Origin: a virus
Length of the DNA stretch: 33,119 nucleotides
Virus record (IMG/VR): IMGVR_UViG_3300042564_002717
Location: 1 to 33,119 of that record
Reading direction: 5' to 3' (one strand)
Shown: one piece after another, positions 27,550 to 33,119 of the stretch
Numbering within the stretch: position 1 is the stretch's first letter
Layout: every line of letters begins with the position of its first letter
The notes under the pieces: model-generated
What the model saw: only the letters and a program-made list of their open reading frames with translations
Databases searched by the model: none
What the model was told of the DNA's origin: nothing
Program-made: the position numbers and the translations under genes

Positions 27550-29409
27550 ATGGCTGCTTCAGCACTAGCGACCGCGTTCGTGAACATTGTTCCTGGCACT
27601 CAAGAGTTAGAGTCTTACCTAAAGACCGGCCTTCCGTCTCAAGGCCTAAAAGGTGGACAAGGACTCGGAGACGGCATGACTAAGGGCTTCGGCTCTAAGA
27701 TCAAGGGCCTAATGGGTCCGCTTGCCGCTGCCTTCAGCGTGGCGGCTATTGGCCGCTTCGTTGGGGACATGTATCAGGGAGCCGTAGAAGCGCAGAAGGT
27801 CGACGCCGTTCTTGAAAAAGTGGCGGACTCTATGGGAATTTTCGGCTCAAGCACAGACGCAGTTACTAGCCGCCTAAAAGACTTCGCAACCGCTCAAATG
27901 AACATCACCGGAACGGACGACGAAGTTATAAAAGGCGCTCAGGCCAAACTTCTAACCTTCAAGAACTTAGCGCTTACCGCTGGAGAGGCTGGAGGCGCTT
28001 TCGACCGCGCGACCGTTCTCTCTCAAGACATGGCCGCCGTTTTTGGTGGAGACGCTTCTTCTAAAGCCGTTCTTTTAGGTAAGGCTCTTAATGATCCGGT
28101 AAAGGGAATCGGAGCGCTTTCTCGCGTTGGCGTTCAGTTCACTTCGGACCAAAAAGAGATGATAAAGGGCATGGTCGAAGCTGGCGACGTAGCCGGCGCG
28201 CAGGAACTTATTCTCCAAGAACTAGAGGCGCAAGTTGGCGGAACTGCCGAAGCCTCCGCAACTGCCGGCGAAAAGATGAAAGTCAAGTGGGACGACCTGG
28301 TAGAGACTTTAGGCACTAAACTAATGCCTATTTTCACGACGGTTGCCGATTACATTTCTAACACCGTAATTCCTGCCGTTGAAAACTTCGGCCTGTGGAT
28401 TCAAGATAATCAGAAGTGGCTTGCTCCTCTTGCCGTTACCGTAGCGTCCTTCGTAGCCGCGTGGTATGCGTTCTCTTTTATTGCGTGGCTTGTTCCTCTT
28501 ATTCAAGGCCTCGCAGTAGCAATGGGAATTTTGAACATTGCGACGGTTTCAGCAACTGCCGCGAAGTGGGCAGAGAACATGGCATGGCTGGCCTCTCCGA
28601 TTACCTGGATAATTGTCGGAATTATGGCGGTTATCGCTGCTATCGTTCTAATCGCAACTCAGACGACTTTTTTCCAAGACATTTGGGCCGCTATGACCGC
28701 CGGCCTTGCCGCGGCTTGGGAATTCTTATGGGGAATTCTAAAACCGGTTTTCGACTTTATCGGCGCAGCGTTTCAGGTTCTCTGGGACTACTTCATTAAC
28801 CCGATTATTACTTTTATAATGATTGCCATCGCGCTTTTGGCTATGGTTTTCGAGTGGCTTTATAAAACCGTCATTAAGCCGGTTTTTGACCTAATCGGAA
28901 AAGTTTTCGGCTGGCTCTGGAAGAACGTTATTGAGCCTGTCATTAAATGGATTAGCGGAGCCTTCGAGTCTGTCGGAAAAGTAATCGGAGACGTCTTCGG
29001 CGGAATCGGTAAGTTTATAGGCGACGTCTTCAACGGAATCGTTAGCATTATTCGCGGACCGGTGAACGCGATTATTGACCTTATAAACGGCATGATCGGC
29101 GGACTAAACATGATCAAAATCAAAGTCCCCGATTGGGTCCCTCTTATCGGTGGACAAACTCTAGGATTCAACATTCCAAAAATTCCGAAGCTGGCTAAGG
29201 GTGGATTCGTTGATTCTCCAACCACCGCGCTTATTGGTGAGGCTGGTCCGGAAGTAGTTACCCCTCTAAAAGACTTCGAGCGCATGATGGGCTTAGACGG
29301 TGGAGGCGGAAAAGTTATCAACTATTACGCCGCGCCGAATAACTCCCTAGACGCAGAGCAGCAACTCTTAGAGGCTATGAAACGCGCAAAGGTGGTGGCC
29401 GGATGGTAA
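27550..29409 (+). CDS. Tape measure protein
   Basis: The product has 619 residues and sets tail length. The first 260 residues have the repeated helical phage tape-measure pattern (GKALNDPVKGIGALSRVGVQ, SDQKEMIKGMVEAGDVAGAQ). Hydrophobic segments lie about 290-320, 350-372 and 415-435, likely inserted into the host membrane during DNA entry. The end holds KLAKGGFVDSPTTALIGEAG, the conserved tail of the family. By the rule of about 0.15 nm per residue the tail would be near 90 nm. The stop overlaps the next gene by 7 bases. Confidence 0.93.
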   Translation: MAASALATAFVNIVPGTQELESYLKTGLPSQGLKGGQGLGDGMTKGFGSKIKGLMGPLAAAFSVAAIGRFVGDMYQGAVEAQKVDAVLEKVADSMGIFGSSTDAVTSRLKDFATAQMNITGTDDEVIKGAQAKLLTFKNLALTAGEAGGAFDRATVLSQDMAAVFGGDASSKAVLLGKALNDPVKGIGALSRVGVQFTSDQKEMIKGMVEAGDVAGAQELILQELEAQVGGTAEASATAGEKMKVKWDDLVETLGTKLMPIFTTVADYISNTVIPAVENFGLWIQDNQKWLAPLAVTVASFVAAWYAFSFIAWLVPLIQGLAVAMGILNIATVSATAAKWAENMAWLASPITWIIVGIMAVIAAIVLIATQTTFFQDIWAAMTAGLAAAWEFLWGILKPVFDFIGAAFQVLWDYFINPIITFIMIAIALLAMVFEWLYKTVIKPVFDLIGKVFGWLWKNVIEPVIKWISGAFESVGKVIGDVFGGIGKFIGDVFNGIVSIIRGPVNAIIDLINGMIGGLNMIKIKVPDWVPLIGGQTLGFNIPKIPKLAKGGFVDSPTTALIGEAGPEVVTPLKDFERMMGLDGGGGKVINYYAAPNNSLDAEQQLLEAMKRAKVVAGW

Positions 29410-30269
29410 AAATTACGATCTCGCTTATTGGTGAAAATGGCGACTCTATCGTTTTCGACGACGACGCTTTTATTTTGGAGACCGGCCTTCGCGGTTTCGG
29501 TATACCGGCTCCGCTGCTCCGTATAGACAAGAGCGCCGGCGACGGAGGCGTTTATCGTTTCTCAAAGCGCGACGTTCGTTCTCTGGACTTACCGATAACC
29601 GTTACCGGTTCCGATAACCTGGACGTCGAAACTAAACTTCGCCGCTTGTCTTCTATTCTCAAAGGCGCGGTTCGTTTAGTGGCAACTTATGAGACCGGAG
29701 AAGAGTTCGAGCTAGTAACCTATTTCTCCGGCGGAGCGGACACCGAATTTGGCGAAGACGCCGGTGCTAAGTTTTGCCGGTGGGTTATTTCTCTTCAAGC
29801 GCCGCAACCTTTCTGGACTTCAACTATTCCGAAGACTTTTTCGGTAGCCGCCTCCACCGAAGTTCGCGGCCTTCTTGCCGCTCCTTCTGGAGTAACTAAA
29901 ACTCTTTCGGCTCTTCGCGTGAAAACTTCGCAAGCGTTAGGTTCGGTTCCGGTCGATAATCCTGGGGACGTTCCTTCGCCTCCGACGTGGATTATTACCG
30001 GTCCGGCTGCCAGCGTGTCTATTACGTTAGGCGGTATCGGCTTTAGTTATGCTGTCTCTATTGGTTCCGGTGAAACGATTACGATCGACACCGAAACCGG
30101 TTTAGTTCGAGACGCTTCAGGCGTGAACAAATACGCAAGCCTCGGCGCTGCTCCGAAGTTCTTTCAAATTCCTTCCGGCTCTTCGGTAATTTCTATCACC
30201 GCCGCCGGCGCAGATTCAGACACTAAAATTTCCGGCTTCTTCAAGCCGCGGAAAGAGGTTATTCACTAA
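29403..30269 (+). CDS. Distal tail protein (Dit-like)
   Basis: The product has 288 residues. It has IVFDDDAFILETGLRGFGIP, RDVRSLDLPITVTGSDNLDV and the LVTYFSGGADTEFGED strand, followed by WVISLQAPQPFWTS, a typical phage distal tail pattern. A second beta domain (about 150-285) could be a galectin-like insert. It lies directly after the tape measure gene and is joined to the large minor tail gene by TAATG. It probably forms the hub at the tail tip. Confidence 0.82.
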   Translation: MVKITISLIGENGDSIVFDDDAFILETGLRGFGIPAPLLRIDKSAGDGGVYRFSKRDVRSLDLPITVTGSDNLDVETKLRRLSSILKGAVRLVATYETGEEFELVTYFSGGADTEFGEDAGAKFCRWVISLQAPQPFWTSTIPKTFSVAASTEVRGLLAAPSGVTKTLSALRVKTSQALGSVPVDNPGDVPSPPTWIITGPAASVSITLGGIGFSYAVSIGSGETITIDTETGLVRDASGVNKYASLGAAPKFFQIPSGSSVISITAAGADSDTKISGFFKPRKEVIH

Positions 30270-32656
30270 TGCAAGTTAGCGACCTAATAGTTGAGGTTAG
30301 AGACTCTTCTCTTGCTCGCGTAGGCCAACTTTTGCCGAAGGACTTAGTCGGGTTCACCGCGGTTCTTCGATTCAACGCGGTTGGAACCTGGTCCCTTACT
30401 TTACCAACGGACCACGTTCTCGTTGACTTATTGCGAAGTCCTGGCGCTGGCCTAATTGTGGAAGGTCCGAACTTCGGTTTCTCCGGTCCTCTAACTTCCG
30501 CTAAAAGAGTTCAAACTCAAGAAGACCCCGAAGGAACTTGGGAACTATCGGGCCTAACGGACGACCTTATTCTTGGCGAAAAACTCGCTTACCCGACGCC
30601 GGCAGTTGCGGACGTTACCGCGCAGACAGACGAACAAGACGTCCGGACCGGCCTCGCTTCCTCGATTATTTTGGGTTACGTCGAAGCTAACATTGGTTCC
30701 CTTGCTCCGGAAGAACGCCAAATCCCTAATCTTGTTTTAGGAGCGGACCCTGCGGCCGGATCAACTCTAACCGGTAAGGCTCGCTTCGATAACCTGGGCG
30801 AACTATTGACTCGCCTCGCTTCCGTAGACGGTTTAGGTTTCTCTCTTCGTCAGAGTGGTTCAGACTTAGAGTTTTTCGTTTACGTTCCCGAAGACCGCTC
30901 CGCTTACGTCCGAATGGACATTCAAAACAATTTTCTAACTAAGAGCGAATACACTTACACCGCGCCGGAAGCGACTCGAGTTATCGTGGGCGGCGCTGGA
31001 GACGGAGTAAGCCGCTCCTTCGCAGAAGTAACGACAACTGATTCGGAAGACGCAGAGACGGCATGGGGACGCCGAATCGAACTTTTCAAAGACTCACGTT
31101 CCGAAAATACTTCTTTAGCACTTCACCAAGCCGGAACCGAAGAACTAGCAGACAAAGGCAAAACCCTAGAGGCCGTCTCCGTTTCACCTAGCGACGACGT
31201 AACTATGGCTTTTGGGACCGACTGGAACCTGGGCGACAAAATCGCGGTCGTTGTTGGCGAAAATTCAATCGTTCAAATTGTAACGGAAGTCGCTTTTAGC
31301 GTAAGCGAAGACGGAATCCGAATCGGCGCGACGGTTGGGCTTCCGGCAGTAGCGGACGAAGAATCGACGGTCGCAGAAACTCAAGGCGATCAGGGAACTC
31401 GAATTTCTAACCTTGAACGAAATACGGCTTCTGGTGGAGGAGGCGCGACTAACGGACTTCCGGCTAACGGAACCGCCGGCCAAATCCTCACTAAAGTTTC
31501 TTCAACGGATTACGACGTAGCATGGGCGGAAAATTACGCCGAGTGGACGTCGATTCTAAAGCACGAAGTCAAGGCTGGGCAAGGCCTAACTAAAGGAGAG
31601 GCCGTTTACGTTTCAAGCGCGGACGGAACTAACATAATCGTTTCTAAAGCGTCTAACGCTTCGGAGTCGACTTCTTCAAAGACTATGGGCCTAATCGGTT
31701 CAGACCTGGCGCTAAACGGACATGGATTCGTCATAACCGAGGGCCTTCTCGACGGAGTAAACACTAGCACCGCAACCGCCGGCGATCCTATTTGGTTAGG
31801 CACTAACGGCGGACTAATTTTCGGATTAGCAAATAAGCCGGTCGCGCCAGCGCACCTAGTCTTCATTGGTATCGTTACTAAGGCCGCAAACAATGGCGAA
31901 GTTTTTATTCGCGTTCAAAACGGTTTCGAGCTAGACGAACTTCATAACGTCTTACTTTCAAGTCCGGCGGACAATAACCTTCTCGCTTACGATTCGGCTT
32001 CGAGTTTATGGAAGAATCAGACGGCGACGGAGGCCGGAGTTGCTCCTATTGCCTCGCCTAGTTTCACCGGAACCGTTTCGGCTGCCGGCGCGCTCGCGGC
32101 TCAATCGCTAAGGGCTTCTTTTGCTTCTGCCTCCGCACGTAATACGGCGATAACTTCTCCGGTAGAAGGCATGCTTTGCTATTTACAAGACGTCAACCAA
32201 ATCACTTGTTACTTAGGTTCAGCCTGGTATCCGGTGGCCGGACAGATGCCTTTATTTGACGTTCTCAAAACGGCAAACCAAAGCGGAATCGTTTCTAGCA
32301 GCATCACGACAATTACGTGGCCGACCGCTCTAATAAATAGAGGCGGTTTTACGGTTGCTTCTAATCAGGTTACGGTTCCGCTTGCTGGCCTTTACACCAT
32401 AAACGCCGCGATTACTTGGGACTCCGGAAACACCGCTGGTAACAATAGGCACGTTCTCGTTTACGTGAACGGAGCGGCAGTAACTCGAGACGGTGGCTTT
32501 CCTGGGCAGACGGTGGACGCAAGCGTTAGAAGTGTTATAAAAATAAACTTAGCGGCCGGCGACGTGATCGACGTTAGAGGCTATCAAACAAGCGGCTCGA
32601 ACATGAGCGTTATTTCTACTCGCTCGCGACTAACTATTTCTTATGAAGGGCCTTAA
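30269..32656 (+). CDS. Large minor tail protein with Gp37-like base and C1q-like tip
   Basis: The product has 795 residues. Residues 1-370 follow the Siphovirus ReqiPepy6 Gp37-like tail hub pattern (EVRDSSLARVGQLLPKDLVG; FNAVGTWSLTLPTDH; LTRLASVDGLGFSLRQSGSD). A collagen-poor Gly/Ser linker (about 385-400) leads to a trimeric fibre region (about 420-560, TKGEAVYVSSADGTNIIVSK; EVFIRVQNGFELDELHNVLL). The last 130 residues form a C1q/TNF-like jelly roll (GLYTINAAITWDSGNTAGNN; SVIKINLAAGDVIDVRGYQT). The tip is the best candidate for receptor binding. Confidence 0.85.
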   Translation: MQVSDLIVEVRDSSLARVGQLLPKDLVGFTAVLRFNAVGTWSLTLPTDHVLVDLLRSPGAGLIVEGPNFGFSGPLTSAKRVQTQEDPEGTWELSGLTDDLILGEKLAYPTPAVADVTAQTDEQDVRTGLASSIILGYVEANIGSLAPEERQIPNLVLGADPAAGSTLTGKARFDNLGELLTRLASVDGLGFSLRQSGSDLEFFVYVPEDRSAYVRMDIQNNFLTKSEYTYTAPEATRVIVGGAGDGVSRSFAEVTTTDSEDAETAWGRRIELFKDSRSENTSLALHQAGTEELADKGKTLEAVSVSPSDDVTMAFGTDWNLGDKIAVVVGENSIVQIVTEVAFSVSEDGIRIGATVGLPAVADEESTVAETQGDQGTRISNLERNTASGGGGATNGLPANGTAGQILTKVSSTDYDVAWAENYAEWTSILKHEVKAGQGLTKGEAVYVSSADGTNIIVSKASNASESTSSKTMGLIGSDLALNGHGFVITEGLLDGVNTSTATAGDPIWLGTNGGLIFGLANKPVAPAHLVFIGIVTKAANNGEVFIRVQNGFELDELHNVLLSSPADNNLLAYDSASSLWKNQTATEAGVAPIASPSFTGTVSAAGALAAQSLRASFASASARNTAITSPVEGMLCYLQDVNQITCYLGSAWYPVAGQMPLFDVLKTANQSGIVSSSITTITWPTALINRGGFTVASNQVTVPLAGLYTINAAITWDSGNTAGNNRHVLVYVNGAAVTRDGGFPGQTVDASVRSVIKINLAAGDVIDVRGYQTSGSNMSVISTRSRLTISYEGP

Positions 32657-32814
32657 TGTTTAAGATTATTTACAAGCCTTCGGGAACTTTAGTAAGTGAA
32701 CACGCGACCATAGAAGACGCCGAACTTGCTCTAGTAATTGCCGAAACCGTTCCCTCTTCGCACGAAATTATAGAAATTCCGGACGAAGAAATAACCCTAG
32801 AAGAAACAGAATAA
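32656..32814 (+). CDS. Small acidic protein after the tail fibre gene
   Basis: This short gene (52 residues) starts in a TAATG junction. It has MFKIIYKPSGTLVSEHATIE followed by an acidic end (IPDEEITLEETE). Small proteins in this position often help fold or attach a tail fibre, but no family is recognised here. The next start is 10 bases after its stop. Confidence 0.65.
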   Translation: MFKIIYKPSGTLVSEHATIEDAELALVIAETVPSSHEIIEIPDEEITLEETE

Positions 32815-32824
32815 GGAAGAAGAA

Positions 32825-33119
32825 ATGACTCAAACTAGTTGGCCTTTCGAGAACGCAGATACGACCGAAGCGCAATTTTCGCAATTATTCCGTCGCCTTC
32901 AGAGTTCCGGAGTTTCTGGCTCGCCGGCGACGACCGATCTCAAAGCTAGCGGAGACTCTTCCGGTATGAACGTAAAAGTCGCCGCCGGTTACGCAATCGT
33001 CCGCGGCCACGCTTACTCTAACGACGCGGAAGTTACTCTAACTATTGACGCCGCTAACTCGAGTCCTCGAATCGACTCTGTGGTTCTTCGACTCAATCCA
33101 ACGACTAACTCGATTACTC
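32825..33119 (+). CDS. Minor tail protein, N-terminal part (continues at base 1)
   Basis: The ATG at 32825 has the site AAGGAAGAA just upstream. The frame stays open to the end of the window and, when the 127-bp overlap is collapsed at 32992/1, continues in frame to the stop at 568-570. It begins MTQTSWPFENADTTEAQFSQ and GVSGSPATTDLKASGDSSG. The split is a product of where the circle was opened, not a truncation. Confidence 0.85.
   Translation, partial: MTQTSWPFENADTTEAQFSQLFRRLQSSGVSGSPATTDLKASGDSSGMNVKVAAGYAIVRGHAYSNDAEVTLTIDAANSSPRIDSVVLRLNPTTNSIT
32993..33119. repeat. Terminal direct repeat, right copy (127 bp)
   Basis: Identical to bases 1-127. Only one copy belongs to the 32,992-bp circle; the genes here are counted once. 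Confidence 0.95.

Overview
The window is one complete phage genome from an assembled contig. Its first 127 bases (1-127) are repeated exactly at its end (32993-33119), so the molecule closes into a circle of 32,992 bp, and one tail gene runs across the join. The gene set is that of a small siphovirus: HK97-type terminase, portal and coat, and a tape measure with a frameshifted tail assembly chaperone. The host is very probably an actinobacterium, because the phage carries a WhiB-family iron-sulfur regulator and its lysis, tail and small accessory genes are of actinophage type. Base composition is moderate rather than very GC rich. I see no integrase, excisionase or repressor, so a lytic life style is likely.

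Layout. 32825-33119 joined to 1-1670 holds the last minor tail genes. 1670-3282 is a lysis cassette (coiled-coil membrane protein, LysM-like protein, M23 endolysin, holin) closed by a terminator at 3297-3323. A promoter near 3362-3390 starts a run of rightward genes. From 3434 to 8000 these are small unknowns, a metallophosphoesterase, a sigma-like protein and an intact beta-class DNA methyltransferase. The only leftward gene is whiB (7992-8315), with its own promoter. From 8452 to 13269 lies a recombination and replication module: YqaJ exonuclease, a Dam-type methyltransferase broken at an 11-G tract, ERF annealing protein, HNH protein, winged-helix replication protein, SSB and RusA. No DNA polymerase or helicase is visible, so host replication proteins are probably used together with recombination. 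From 13363 to 17812 come many small tightly coupled genes, a cytosine-5 methyltransferase spread over two overlapping frames, an Nmad1/DUF1599-like protein and a glutaredoxin.

17813-18402 is a 590-base stretch without genes. It contains a well-formed tRNA-Lys(CUU), two aberrant tRNA-like structures and a row of hairpins. From 18403 onward is the late region: HNH nuclease, terminase subunits, portal, MuF-like protein, scaffold, major capsid, four head-tail connector or completion proteins, major tail protein, frameshifted tail chaperone, tape measure, distal tail protein and a large minor tail protein with a C1q-like tip.

Genes are packed tightly. About fourteen junctions are the pentamer TAATG, and others are ATGA, GTGA or TTGA, which points to pervasive translational coupling. 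The most interesting features are the two methyltransferases disrupted in different ways (homopolymer tract; 270-nt out-of-frame overlap in which both frames look like methyltransferase), the structured RNA region around the tRNA, a textbook -1 frameshift element with the stop codon inside the hairpin loop, and a set of three promoters each followed at once by a small hairpin.
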